A stretch of 64,000 nucleotides of DNA, taken from the NCBI RefSeq assembly GCF_014230305.1, contig NZ_JACLAU010000001.1, forward strand, positions 1 to 64,000, given 5' to 3'. Source of the stretch: Novosphingobium aerophilum. GTDB taxonomy: Bacteria > Pseudomonadota > Alphaproteobacteria > Sphingomonadales > Sphingomonadaceae. Within the stretch, counting starts at the first letter, position 1, and the number at the start of each line of letters is the position of its first letter. Below, piece after piece: positions 40,457-49,272 of this stretch. Under the pieces are notes generated by a model. The model ran no database searches. It had not been told where the DNA came from and was given only the letters and a program-made list of their open reading frames with translations. Position numbers and translations under genes: made by a program.

Positions 40457-41518
40457 TCAGCCGACCAGCACGGTCCGGCCCTCGACCTGCCCGGCCTTGA
40501 GCGCCATCAGTGCCGGCCAGGCCTGGTCCTTGGCGCAGGTGTGCACCGGGGTCGGCGCCAGCTTGCCCTCCTGGGCCAGGCGGATCACCGCGCGCAGATC
40601 GTGCAGGCTGCCGGTGTTCGAGCCGACGATGCTGATGGCGCGGAAGATGAACGCGGCGAGCGAGATCTCGAGGCAACCGCCCGCGATCCCGATCGGCACC
40701 AGCCGCCCGCCCTTGGCCAGCACGTCGAGCGCGGTCTGCGCGGTCGCCGGCCCGTTGACGAAGTCGATCACCGCCGGGACCGGCCCGCCCGTCGCGGCCA
40801 GGATGCGCTGGGCCGCGCCCTCCCCGCCCTCGACCGCGATCGCGCCTGCCGCTTCGGCCAGGGCACGCTTCTGCGGGCTGATGTCCACCGAATAGATCGC
40901 GCGATGACCGAAGGCGCGGAGCATGGCAATCCCCGCCAGGCCCACGCCGCCGGCCCCGATCAGCACAACCGGCTGGTCGGGGGCGAGCGGCATGATCTTG
41001 GTCACCGCGGCATGGGTGGTCAGCCCGGAGCAGGCATACGTGCAGGCCAGCGCCAGATCGAGATCGCCCGGATCGACCAGGTAGCGCGGATGCGGCACGA
41101 CCACGTGGCTGGCGAAACCGCCATGGCGGACGATCCCGATCGACTGCTGCGCGGGGCACAGGTTGTCCTCCTCGCGCAGGCAGGCCGGACAGGTGCCGCA
41201 ACCGATCCACGGATAGACCACGCGGACATCGCCCACCGCGACCCCGCCCACCGCGACACCGGCCGCCTCGGGACCGACCGCCACCACCCGGCCTGCGACC
41301 TCGTGGCCGGGCGCCCGGGGCAATTCCACGCCACGATCGGCGAGCCGCAGCGTCTTGCCGCCGCCGAGATCGTAGCCGCCCTTCCAGAAGTGGAGGTCCG
41401 AATGGCACACCCCGCAGTGGGTCACCTCGACCAGGACCTCGCTGCCCTGTGGCACCGGGGTCGGCAGGTCCAGCAGCTCGAGCGGTGCGCCCGGTTCGAC
41501 AACGGCCCATGCCTTCAT
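40457..41518 (-). CDS. zinc-dependent alcohol dehydrogenase (MDR family)
   Basis: A 353-residue MDR enzyme. Catalytic-zinc residues are Cys35 in HCGVCHSD and His in APGHEVAG. The structural-zinc cysteines are in GCGTCPACLREEDNLC. The Rossmann motif GAGGVGLAG and the acidic residue in YSVDIS indicate NAD. GGGAGAACAG lies before the ATG. It oxidises a primary or secondary alcohol, probably feeding the ALDH in the same operon. The 633-base gap upstream holds its promoter. Confidence 0.93.
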   Translation of the reverse strand: MKAWAVVEPGAPLELLDLPTPVPQGSEVLVEVTHCGVCHSDLHFWKGGYDLGGGKTLRLADRGVELPRAPGHEVAGRVVAVGPEAAGVAVGGVAVGDVRVVYPWIGCGTCPACLREEDNLCPAQQSIGIVRHGGFASHVVVPHPRYLVDPGDLDLALACTYACSGLTTHAAVTKIMPLAPDQPVVLIGAGGVGLAGIAMLRAFGHRAIYSVDISPQKRALAEAAGAIAVEGGEGAAQRILAATGGPVPAVIDFVNGPATAQTALDVLAKGGRLVPIGIAGGCLEISLAAFIFRAISIVGSNTGSLHDLRAVIRLAQEGKLAPTPVHTCAKDQAWPALMALKAGQVEGRTVLVG

Positions 41519-42151
41519 GGCTGTTCTCCCAGTTCGTCGCGCAGCACCACCACGGTGTCCGCGCCCAGCGGTTGGCTCGACATCAGCGGACGGTGCGGGC
41601 GGCCCGCGCGACGCCTTGGTGAAGGGGGCAGGACGATCGCCGCGAGCCCGGGATGGGCGATCGTCCGTGGTGCGCCGTGAGCGCGCCGGTCCGGATCGGC
41701 GATGGGAGGCCGATCCCTCACACCGATGCCCGGTGACAGACAGGTCATCCCCGGCGCTTCCCCATTGTTACGCTCTCCCCGGCACCGGACCAGCACGATC
41801 GCATGCCACGATCGCGTATTGTTGAGCGGTCGATTCTCCGCCCTCGTGCATTTCACCCAGAGCTATGGCGGATTTTTCGAGTAAACAAGCCAGTTCATCT
41901 ACGCTTTCGGGAAAAGGCCCATGACCCCGTCCGAATCGCGAGGACAGTGGATGCCACGGCACCGGGCCGGACCGACCCGCACGACAGTGAGGCCGTCCAC
42001 GCAGCAGCCGAATAGCGGGTTTGTTTCGCATTTGCGGAATTGATCTGGGGTTTTTTGGCGTATTGCCTTGCCTCTGACCAAGTCCTATCGTGCATTTGCA
42101 TAATCATCGCGGAGCCATACTCCGCAACAGCCAAAGTTTCGGGAGAATGGC
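41519..42151. other. 633-base intergenic region with palindromes
   Basis: No open frame here looks like a real gene: composition falls to near-neutral A/T from about 41,860 on. The divergent promoters of the alcohol dehydrogenase (minus) and the SDR/MFS pair (plus) must lie here. CGCATTTGCG (42027-42036, palindromic arms CGCA/TGCG) and a related GTGCATTTGCA (42090-42100) are 115 and 51 bases before the SDR start. ATCTACGC occurs near 41,893. Confidence 0.6.
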
Positions 42152-42910
42152 ATGCGCGGCCTCAAGGGCAAGGTGGGAATCGTCGCCGGTGGCGGGCGCG
42201 GGATCGGCGCGGCAACGGCCCGCCGCCTGGCGGCCGAGGGCGCGCATGTGGTGATCGGGGATCTCCAGGGCGACTGGGCTGGCGAGGTGGCGGAGAGCAT
42301 CCGCAGCGGCGGCGGATCGGCCATCGGCATGATGCTCGACGGCACCAGCGCCGACAGCCAGGCCGCGATCGTCGCGGCCGCGGTCGAGACCTTCGGCGGA
42401 CTCGACATCTATCATTCGAACCTGGCCGGTGGCACCGGCGGCGATATCGACATCCTCAACTGTCCGGTCGAGGTGCTCGACACCAGCTTCGCGATCAACA
42501 CCAAGAGCCATTTCCTGGCCAGCCAGGCCGCCCTTCCGCGGATGCTGGAGCGGGGCGGCGGAGCGATGATCTACACGTCGAGCGGGGCCGCCTCAGGGGG
42601 TGCGGCCTGGCAGGTCGCCTACCCGATGACAAAGAACGCGATCCATGCGCTCGCCCGTCATGTCGCCAGCAAGTTCGGCAAACAGGGGGTGCGCGCCAAC
42701 GTGATCTGCCCCGGCGTGGTCCTGACCGAGGCGGTCAAGCAGCACCTGACCGACGAGTACGTCGAACGCGCGCTGGGCGCCGTTCCGCACACCCGGCTCG
42801 GCCAGCCCGACGACATCGCCGCGGCGGTCACCTTCCTTGCCTCCGACGACGGCGCCTGGGTCAATGGCCAGGTCTGGCATGTCAACGGCGGCGCGCAGAT
42901 GCGGGACTGA
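42152..42910 (+). CDS. SDR-family NAD(P)-dependent oxidoreductase
   Basis: A 252-residue SDR: AGGGRGIG, catalytic Ser in YTSSGAASGG, and YPMTK for the Tyr/Lys pair. NNAG is replaced by SNLAGG, and VIGDLQ after beta2 carries an acidic residue (NAD). The C-terminus has NVICPGVVLTEAV and VNGGAQ. CGGGAGAA is the ribosome-binding site. It is followed by the MFS gene after 5 bases, so a transporter and an alcohol dehydrogenase form one unit. Confidence 0.91.
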   Translation: MRGLKGKVGIVAGGGRGIGAATARRLAAEGAHVVIGDLQGDWAGEVAESIRSGGGSAIGMMLDGTSADSQAAIVAAAVETFGGLDIYHSNLAGGTGGDIDILNCPVEVLDTSFAINTKSHFLASQAALPRMLERGGGAMIYTSSGAASGGAAWQVAYPMTKNAIHALARHVASKFGKQGVRANVICPGVVLTEAVKQHLTDEYVERALGAVPHTRLGQPDDIAAAVTFLASDDGAWVNGQVWHVNGGAQMRD

Positions 42911-42915
42911 ACGCC

Positions 42916-44223
42916 ATGGCCGCCCCGCTCTCGGCCGCCGAGGCCGCCGCCACGACCACCGCCACCGGCGGCCCGCTGACCAATCGCTGGCTGGCGCTGA
43001 GCCTGCTGGTGCTGGTGGCGATCCTCAATTACGCCGACCGCTTCCTGATGTCGGGCCTGGCCCAGCCGATCAAGCAGCACTTCGGCATCGGCGATGCGAT
43101 GATGGGCGCCCTGATGGGGCCGGCCTTCGCGCTGCTCTACACCGTTTTCGCGCTGCCCATCGCCCGGCTGGCGGACCGCCGCTCACGCGTGGCGATCGTC
43201 GCGGCGGGCTGTGCGGTGTGGAGCTTCTTCACCCTGCTGTCGGGCCTGGCCACCAGCGCCGGACTGCTGGCCGTCGCGCGCGTCGGGGTCGGGATCGGCG
43301 AGGCGGCCTACCAGGCCCCCGCCGCGGCCCTGATCGCCGCCTACTTCCCCCCGGCCGAGCGTGGCCGCGCCTTTGCGCTGCTCGGCACGGCGATCTATTT
43401 CGGGCAGATGATCGGCTTTGCCGGCGGCCCGGCCATCGGCGCGACCTGGGGCTGGCAAAGCGCCTTCCACGCGCTGGGCGTGGCCGGGCTGGTGGTCGCC
43501 ATCGCGACCTTCCTCGTGGTACGCGAGCCCGCCCGCCCCGTGGCGGACGTGACGGCCATCGCCGAACGCCAGCCGCTCGGCCAGGTCATGCGCCTGCTGA
43601 TCGGGACGCCCACGGTCCGGTACCTGGCCACCCTGCTCGCGCTCGGCACGCTGTCGGGCATCACCTTCGGCATGTGGGGCCCGGCCCTGTTCGAACGGGC
43701 CTACGGCCTCAGCACCAAGGCGGCCGGGGCCACCTTCGCCCTGACCTTCGGCCTGCCGGGCCTTGCGGGCATGGTCGGCTTCGGCTTTCTGGCCGACCGG
43801 CTGGGCCGGAACGATCCGACCGTGCAATTGCGGCTCTCGGCCATCGCGCTGGGCGGCACCACCACGCTGATCCTGGCCGTGGTGTGGATCGACCAGCTTT
43901 GGGTCGCCCGACTGCTCGCGATCCCCGGGGGCATCCTCGGCGGGGGCTGGTCGGTGGCGGTCCTGGCCGGGCTGCAGTACCTGCTCCCCCCCGCTCACCG
44001 CGCGACCGGGACCGCGCTGGTCCTGCTGATCACCGGCCTGTTCGCCACCGTGCTCGGGCCGGTGATCGCCGGGCAGTTCAGCGACTGGGTGGCCGGGAGC
44101 GGCGCCACTGGCTTGCGCATCGGGCTGACCGTGGCCCTCCCCACCGCCTACGTCGGGGTCTGGGCGGCGCTCCGTGCGACCCGCACCCTCGAGCCCGACC
44201 GCCGCGCGCTCGCGAACGGATGA
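42916..44223 (+). CDS. MFS transporter
   Basis: A 435-residue inner-membrane protein with about 12 transmembrane helices. NYADRFLMSGL in helix 1 and the loop LPIARLADRRSRV between helices 2 and 3 are the major-facilitator signature (D-R-x-x-R-R equivalent). The pattern resembles the anion:cation/sugar-phosphate-like ACS subfamily and sphingomonad spinster-like transporters. It likely moves a substrate or intermediate across the cytoplasmic membrane after TonB uptake. It converges with the SnoaL gene at 44,231 with only 7 bases between the stop codons. Confidence 0.92.
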   Translation: MAAPLSAAEAAATTTATGGPLTNRWLALSLLVLVAILNYADRFLMSGLAQPIKQHFGIGDAMMGALMGPAFALLYTVFALPIARLADRRSRVAIVAAGCAVWSFFTLLSGLATSAGLLAVARVGVGIGEAAYQAPAAALIAAYFPPAERGRAFALLGTAIYFGQMIGFAGGPAIGATWGWQSAFHALGVAGLVVAIATFLVVREPARPVADVTAIAERQPLGQVMRLLIGTPTVRYLATLLALGTLSGITFGMWGPALFERAYGLSTKAAGATFALTFGLPGLAGMVGFGFLADRLGRNDPTVQLRLSAIALGGTTTLILAVVWIDQLWVARLLAIPGGILGGGWSVAVLAGLQYLLPPAHRATGTALVLLITGLFATVLGPVIAGQFSDWVAGSGATGLRIGLTVALPTAYVGVWAALRATRTLEPDRRALANG

Positions 44224-44230
44224 GGGCCGC

Positions 44231-44800
44231 CTAGCGGGCGAAGCCCGCCAGCAGCCGGTGGATCGGATCGGCCACGCCTGCCGCACCAACCGCAACCCCC
44301 GCACTGCCGAAATCGCTGCCCGCGCCCACCGCGAGATCCTCGGCGAAATCGAGGATGAAGGCGCGCCGGGCGAAGCGCCACACGCCGTCCCGCCGGTGAT
44401 AGTGATCGGCATAGCGCCCCCAGGCCACGAACTGGCGGGTGCCATCGGCCGTCAGGTGCCAGGCGCGGGCGGCAATCTCGCCCTCGGCCCGATTGCCGTC
44501 GAGCACGAACAGTTGCGAGAGCATGACGTGCTGGGTCGCGCGCCACTGCGCCATCATCCCTGGCAGCCAGTCGACATAGCCCGCCGCCGACCCGCAATAG
44601 TAGGGCGTGTGATCGTCCACCGCATCGTCATGGTAGAGGGCCCGGAGCAGCGCGTAGTCGCGCCGGTCGATGGCATGGCCGTACAGGGTGACCAGATGAC
44701 GCAGCGCCTCATGATCGGCGAGGTCCCCCGGCGAGAGAGGACGCGGCGCGAGCGGCCGTGTGGCCGCCGCCGCGGCCGCCCCCATCCCCTCGCGAGCCAT
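44231..44800 (-). CDS. SnoaL/NTF2-like protein
   Basis: A 189-residue SnoaL-like protein with an Ala/Pro-rich N-terminal tail of about 25 residues. The fold starts at DHEALRHLVTLYGHAIDRRDYALLRALYHDDAVDDH (partly quoted). HVMLSQLFVLDGNRAEGEIAARAWH and GRYADHYHRRDGVWRFARR follow. The His/Arg-rich last strand is common in the family. The ATG at 44800 was chosen; 44785 is possible. It begins 4 bases after the SDR stop, so both are in one unit. Confidence 0.78.
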   Translation of the reverse strand: MAREGMGAAAAAATRPLAPRPLSPGDLADHEALRHLVTLYGHAIDRRDYALLRALYHDDAVDDHTPYYCGSAAGYVDWLPGMMAQWRATQHVMLSQLFVLDGNRAEGEIAARAWHLTADGTRQFVAWGRYADHYHRRDGVWRFARRAFILDFAEDLAVGAGSDFGSAGVAVGAAGVADPIHRLLAGFAR

Positions 44801-44804
44801 CCCG

Positions 44805-45575
44805 TCAGACACCGAATCCCCCGGCGACCGAGATCGTCTGGCCGGTGACGTAATTGGCCCGCGCCGAGGCGAGGAACACCGCCGCCTGGCCGATGTCGCG
44901 CGGGCTGCCCCAGCGCGCCAGCGGCAGCATGGCCTTGACCGCCGCCTCCCATTCCGGAGTGAAGGTTCCGGCCGCCTTGCCGATCTGGAACTGGCCGGCA
45001 TCGATCACCCCGACGAGGATCGAGTTGGCCCGGATCTCGTGCCGCCCCTCTTCCTTGGCGATGCCCTTGATCAGCGCCTCGTTGCAAGCCTTGGGCGCGA
45101 CCGACAGGCCGTCGAGCCGGGGCCACCAGTCATGTCCGGCCGACCCGAGATGGACGTAACTGCCCCCACCCGCAGCCCGCAGGTGCGGCAGGGTTGCTTG
45201 GACCGCATGGTTGAACCCGAAGGCCTCGATTTCCATCGACTGGCGGAACTGCTCTTCGGTCCAGTCCGCGATCGGCACTTGCGGAACCACCGGCCCGGCA
45301 CCCCACACCACGGTGTGTAGCCGCCCATGCGCCGCTGCCGCTTCGGCCACGGCAGCGAAGACCTCGGCCCGTTCACGCACGTCGGCGCGGTGCACCGTCG
45401 CCTGGCGCCCCAGGGCCCGCGCGGCCGCAGCCACCTCTTCGGCCACGGCCTGCTTGCTGCGATAGACCACGGCGAGATCGCTGCCCGCTTCGGCGAACTC
45501 AAGCGCAACGCCCCGGCCGATGCCGCCGCTGCCCCCGAACACGATGGTCGCGCCAGCGGGAAAGTCTGCTGCCAT
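44805..45575 (-). CDS. divergent SDR lacking the catalytic tyrosine
   Basis: A 256-residue SDR-fold protein. GGSGGIG binds the cofactor, but NNAG is replaced by VWGAG and the Tyr-x3-Lys motif by Ser158-Val-Ala-Pro-Lys162 (GLSVAPKACNEAL). The Ser in HLGSAGHDWW is retained. The C-terminus has the usual TGQTISVAGGFGV. Without the Tyr, normal alcohol/ketone chemistry is doubtful; another reaction or a binding role is possible. The ATG at 45575 has GGAGAG upstream; the frame's GTG at 45587 includes that site. It is divergent from the Baeyer-Villiger monooxygenase. Confidence 0.85.
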   Translation of the reverse strand: MAADFPAGATIVFGGSGGIGRGVALEFAEAGSDLAVVYRSKQAVAEEVAAAARALGRQATVHRADVRERAEVFAAVAEAAAAHGRLHTVVWGAGPVVPQVPIADWTEEQFRQSMEIEAFGFNHAVQATLPHLRAAGGGSYVHLGSAGHDWWPRLDGLSVAPKACNEALIKGIAKEEGRHEIRANSILVGVIDAGQFQIGKAAGTFTPEWEAAVKAMLPLARWGSPRDIGQAAVFLASARANYVTGQTISVAGGFGV

Positions 45576-45675
45576 GGTTCTCTCCACTTTGTCGGCCCCG
45601 GTCCGTCACCCCGGGCGGGGGGTGGCGGCAGGGTCTGAGGGTTGGCCGGAGTGTAAGGCGAAGCCGGGTCCTGAT

Positions 45676-45685
45676 CTACGCAAAT
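45676..45685. promoter_or_regulatory. CTACGCAAAT site between the divergent SDR and BVMO genes
   Basis: CTACGCAAAT in the only A/T-rich stretch of the 279-base gap. It lies 101 bases from the SDR start and 170 from the BVMO start. It matches the sites at 34762-34774 (reverse) and 38248-38257. Confidence 0.4.
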
Positions 45686-45854
45686 TTTCACCGCCAGGGC
45701 CGATCCCATACTCAACGCGCAGGACAAGGGCGTCATTTCGTTCGAATCATCTTTATAACCCGATCGGGGTATGTCATCACGGGCGGGCTGGGCGATGATC
45801 GCCGGACCGGACCCGCCAAGGAAGGCGGGGCGGCTGGCTGCGGAGAGGAATACG

Positions 45855-47480
45855 ATGGCACAGGATGGACCCGAACAGTTCGACGTGGTGGTGATCGGTG
45901 CGGGCTTTTCGGGGCTCTACGCGATCCATCGGCTGCGCCAGCAGCACAGTGTCGTCTGCTTCGAGACCGGCGACGGCGTCGGCGGCACCTGGTACTGGAA
46001 TCGCTATCCCGGCGCCCGGGTCGACATCATCAGCGTCGAATACTCGTACGGTTTCGATGAGGCGCTGCAGCAGGAGTGGCGCTGGCCGGAATACTTCTCG
46101 GCCCAGCCGGCGCTCGAGGAATATGCCAACCACGTGGCCGACCGGTTCGACCTGCGCAAGCACATCCGGTTCTCCAACCCGGTCACCCGCATGCGGTTCG
46201 ACGGCAAGACCAACCGCTGGCACGTCCACACCGCCAATGGCGATCATGTCGAGGCGCGCTGGGTCATCGCCGCGACCGGGGCGCTCCATGCGCCGAACGA
46301 GCCAGCCTGGCCTGGCCGCGAGCTGTTCCAGGGCCAGGTGCTGCACACCACGCAGTGGCCGCGCGAGGGCATGGACCTGACCGGCAAGCGTGTCGCGCTG
46401 ATCGGCACCGGTTCGACCGGGGTCCAGGCCACCCCGATCATCGCCGAGCAGGCCGCGCATCTGCACCTGTTCCAGCGCACCCCGGCCTATTCGATGCCAT
46501 CGGGCAACCGGCCGCTCGACCCCGAATTCGAGGCGGACTGGAAAGCCAACTACGCCGAACGCCGCCAGCAGATGCTGCAAACCTGGGGCGTCTCGCTGAT
46601 CGACTACCCCACCTATTCGGCGCTGGACTGCACCCCCGAGCAGCAGAACGAGATCCTGGAAAAGGCGTGGCGATCGAAGAACGCCTTCCAGTTGCTGACC
46701 GCCTTCTCGGACGTCATGGTCAATCCGGCGGCGAACAACGTCGTGGCCGAATTCGCCCGCAACAAGATCCGCGGCATCGTCAAGGATCCCAAGACCGCCG
46801 AGCTGCTCTGCCCGACCTATCCGATCGGGGCCAAGCGGCTGGGCAACGACAAGGGATACTACGAGGCCTTCAACCGCGACAACGTCACCCTGGTCGATGC
46901 CAAGTCGGCGCCGATCGTCGCTTTCACCGCCAAGGGGCTGCGCACCACCGAGGCGGAGTACGAATTCGACGTGATCATCCTCGCCACCGGGTTCGACGCG
47001 GTGACGGGCGCGATGAGCCGGATCGCGATCGAGGGGGTCGATGGCCAGACCGTGGCCGAGCGGTGGCGCGACGGGCCGACCACCTATCTCGGCGCGATGA
47101 TCGCCGGGATGCCCAACCTGTTCATGATCCACGGTCCGCTCACGCCGGCGGCCCAGGCCCAGATGATCACGGCCGGGGAATGGCAGATCAACTGGACCGC
47201 GGACATCATCGAGGACCTGGAAAGCCGGGGCGTAGCCCGCATCGACACCACCCCGGAGGCTGAGCAATGGTGGGCCCAGCAGGTCGACGCGGCGGCCGCG
47301 ATGACCGTGCATAACCTCGCCGATTCCTGGTACAACGCCAAGAACATCGAGGGGAAGAAGGGCGGCTTCATGATCTATATCGGTGGCTTCCCCGAATACA
47401 CCCGGGCCTGCACCGAAGCGGTCGCCGGGGGCTATCGCGGCTTCGTGCTGACGCCCGAACCGGCCACAGCCCCGGCGTGA
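45855..47480 (+). CDS. flavin-dependent Baeyer-Villiger monooxygenase
   Basis: A 541-residue FAD/NADPH enzyme. The first Rossmann motif is GAGFSG (15-20), the BVMO fingerprint is FQGQVLHTTQWP (158-169, F-x-G-x3-H-x3-W-P) and the second Rossmann motif is GTGSTG (184-189). GGTWYWNRYPGARVDI and the later ATGFDAVTG are typical of cyclohexanone/steroid monooxygenases. It inserts oxygen beside a ketone and gives an ester or lactone. The ATG at 45855 follows GGAGAGGAA. The nearby alcohol dehydrogenases could supply the ketone. No lactone hydrolase is recognised next to it; the amidase at 24.6 kb is the nearest hydrolase. Confidence 0.95.
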   Translation: MAQDGPEQFDVVVIGAGFSGLYAIHRLRQQHSVVCFETGDGVGGTWYWNRYPGARVDIISVEYSYGFDEALQQEWRWPEYFSAQPALEEYANHVADRFDLRKHIRFSNPVTRMRFDGKTNRWHVHTANGDHVEARWVIAATGALHAPNEPAWPGRELFQGQVLHTTQWPREGMDLTGKRVALIGTGSTGVQATPIIAEQAAHLHLFQRTPAYSMPSGNRPLDPEFEADWKANYAERRQQMLQTWGVSLIDYPTYSALDCTPEQQNEILEKAWRSKNAFQLLTAFSDVMVNPAANNVVAEFARNKIRGIVKDPKTAELLCPTYPIGAKRLGNDKGYYEAFNRDNVTLVDAKSAPIVAFTAKGLRTTEAEYEFDVIILATGFDAVTGAMSRIAIEGVDGQTVAERWRDGPTTYLGAMIAGMPNLFMIHGPLTPAAQAQMITAGEWQINWTADIIEDLESRGVARIDTTPEAEQWWAQQVDAAAAMTVHNLADSWYNAKNIEGKKGGFMIYIGGFPEYTRACTEAVAGGYRGFVLTPEPATAPA

Positions 47481-47516
47481 GCCGCGGGTGCGGTGCGGGG
47501 CTGGGCTGAGGCGGGA

Positions 47517-48653
47517 ATGGCACCGCCGCCCAGCCCTCCCCTGCCCCCGGGCCATGACCTGTCCGCGCTGCTCGCCCGCCTCTATCGCGGGATTGGCGAG
47601 GATCCGCCCTGGCAGGATTTCCTGGCCGATCTCGCCCGGTGGATGGGCGCGGCCTATGCCACGCTGATCATCACGGCGCCCGGCCGGCACCGGCCCGCCA
47701 CTTTCGTCACCCCGGGGGCGAACCCGGCGTTCAGCGCCGCCTACGCCGAGCAGTTGTTTGCCGACGACCCGTTCCGCGGCCTGCCCGATGGCGCGGTGGT
47801 GTCCTATGCGGAGTTCATGGCCGGTCTCCCGTCCGGGTCCTATCCCGACTATCGCCGCGCCATGGCCGAGGTGGGGTTTGACGTGGTCCTGGGGGTGGAT
47901 CTGCACTTCGGCGGATCCGGGCTGCGGGTCCGCGCCGACGATGGCCGCTACGAAGCCCGCCTGCGGGTCAGCCGGCACCGCCGCCAGCCCGATTTCAGTG
48001 CCGGCGACCGGGCACAGTTGGCGCTGCTGGTGCCGCACCTGCGGATCGCCGTCGGGCTGTACGAACGGCTCCAGTTCGCCGGGGCCCAGCATGGCCTGTT
48101 CCATTCGGCGGCGCAGGGTCTGGGCATCGCCCTGGTCGTGCTGGACCGCAATCGCCGGATCGTCAGTTGCAACGCCCTGGCGGAACAGATCCTCGCCGAG
48201 GACGAGAGCCTGCATCGCAGCGCCGAGGGAATCCGCTTCGACGAACCCGAACACCAGCGCGTGGTGAACGGGATGCTGGCCGGGGCCGTGCCCCCTACCC
48301 CCCTGCCCCGGTTCCGCGTCGAGCGACCCGTCCACGGCGATCTTGTCGTCACCCCGCGACCGCTCGATCTGCGCGCCATTCACGCCGGCACGGGCGCCCT
48401 GGCCCTGTTCCTGTCGCGCCCGGAGCCCGCCGCCAGCGCCGACCAGGAGGCGATCCGCACCCTGCTGGGCCTGACGGCGGCCGAGGCGCGGCTGGCCGTT
48501 GCGCTGGGCGGCGGCCACAATCTGGTCAGCGCCGCCGCCGCCCTGGGGATTGCCCACAACACCGCGAAGGTCCAGTTGCGGGCGATCTTCGCCAAGACCG
48601 GGGTCAGGCGCCAGGCCCAGTTGGTGGCCCTGCTCGCATCGTTGAACGGCTGA
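47517..48653 (+). CDS. LuxR-type helix-turn-helix regulator
   Basis: A 378-residue protein. The C-terminal 60 residues form a GerE/LuxR helix-turn-helix (LLGLTAAEARLAVALGGGHN ... ALGIAHNTAKVQLRAIFAKTG). The N-terminal 200 residues look like a GAF/PAS-type sensor domain (DLSALLARLYRGIGEDPPWQDFLADLARWMGA, partly quoted, and VVLDRNRRIVSCNALAEQIL). No response-regulator receiver domain is seen. The ATG at 47517 is preceded by GAGGCGGG. It starts 36 bases after the BVMO gene on the same strand, so it may be co-transcribed with it and control the region. Confidence 0.85.
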   Translation: MAPPPSPPLPPGHDLSALLARLYRGIGEDPPWQDFLADLARWMGAAYATLIITAPGRHRPATFVTPGANPAFSAAYAEQLFADDPFRGLPDGAVVSYAEFMAGLPSGSYPDYRRAMAEVGFDVVLGVDLHFGGSGLRVRADDGRYEARLRVSRHRRQPDFSAGDRAQLALLVPHLRIAVGLYERLQFAGAQHGLFHSAAQGLGIALVVLDRNRRIVSCNALAEQILAEDESLHRSAEGIRFDEPEHQRVVNGMLAGAVPPTPLPRFRVERPVHGDLVVTPRPLDLRAIHAGTGALALFLSRPEPAASADQEAIRTLLGLTAAEARLAVALGGGHNLVSAAAALGIAHNTAKVQLRAIFAKTGVRRQAQLVALLASLNG

Positions 48654-48794
48654 GCATCGTCGCGGCGATCCTGGCCCGGACCGCGCCTGCGCAGATCACG
48701 TATTTCCGCGGTTGGAAACGCGACAATCCGGTTGACGCGAGCCGCACCGGTGCGCAAACGGAGGGTTGTTACCAGGGGCGAACGGCCGGCAGCA

Positions 48795-49268
48795 ATGACG
48801 CAGACTTTTACCTTCGATGCGACCGATCTGAACATCGTCGAACAGTTGCGGCGCAATGGCCGGGCCAATAACCAGCAAGTTGCCGAACGGCTTGGCCTCA
48901 CCGCGACGACGGTGTCGACCCGGATCAAGCGGATGGAGGACGCCAACCAGCTCCGCGTGGTCGCCGTGTCCGATTTCACGGCGCACGGCTTCAACGTGCT
49001 TCAGCGCTTCTGGGTCGAGGTTGACGGTCGCCCCGCTTCGGAAGTCGCGCACGAACTGGCCGACCTGCCCGAAGTGGTCGCCGCACACCTGGTGACCGGC
49101 CGCTATGACATCGACATGCTGGTGGCCCTGCACGACTTCGACGATCTGTCGGAATTCCTGTTCGAAAAGCTGTCGACCGTCCGGGGCATCCGCTCGATGA
49201 CCCCGGCAATCGTGGTCGACATCATCAAGTACAAGTTCGATGTGGCTCCGATCGAGGGGCGGGACTGA
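48795..49268 (+). CDS. Lrp/AsnC-family transcriptional regulator
   Basis: A 157-residue regulator. The helix-turn-helix is DLNIVEQLRRNGRANNQQVAERLGLTATTVSTRIKRM (partly quoted, about residues 11-47). The RAM ligand-binding domain follows (ASEVAHELADLPEVVAAHLVTGRYDIDMLV). In many family members this is where an amino acid or acyl compound binds at the dimer interface. It is the first of three Lrp/AsnC genes in tandem, 4 bases before the next. Confidence 0.9.
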   Translation: MTQTFTFDATDLNIVEQLRRNGRANNQQVAERLGLTATTVSTRIKRMEDANQLRVVAVSDFTAHGFNVLQRFWVEVDGRPASEVAHELADLPEVVAAHLVTGRYDIDMLVALHDFDDLSEFLFEKLSTVRGIRSMTPAIVVDIIKYKFDVAPIEGRD

Positions 49269-49272
49269 GGCC

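Noticed and set aside
41768..42031. Possible small genes (60-87 codons) on both strands in the 633-base gap
   Set aside because: No ribosome-binding site in the right place, no known motif, and codon composition unlike the neighbours.
45777..48557. A 926-codon open frame on the minus strand opposite the BVMO and LuxR genes
   Set aside because: It is antisense to two clearly homologous genes, has low-complexity Gly/Arg/His-rich composition and no recognisable motif. High GC content makes such long antisense frames common.
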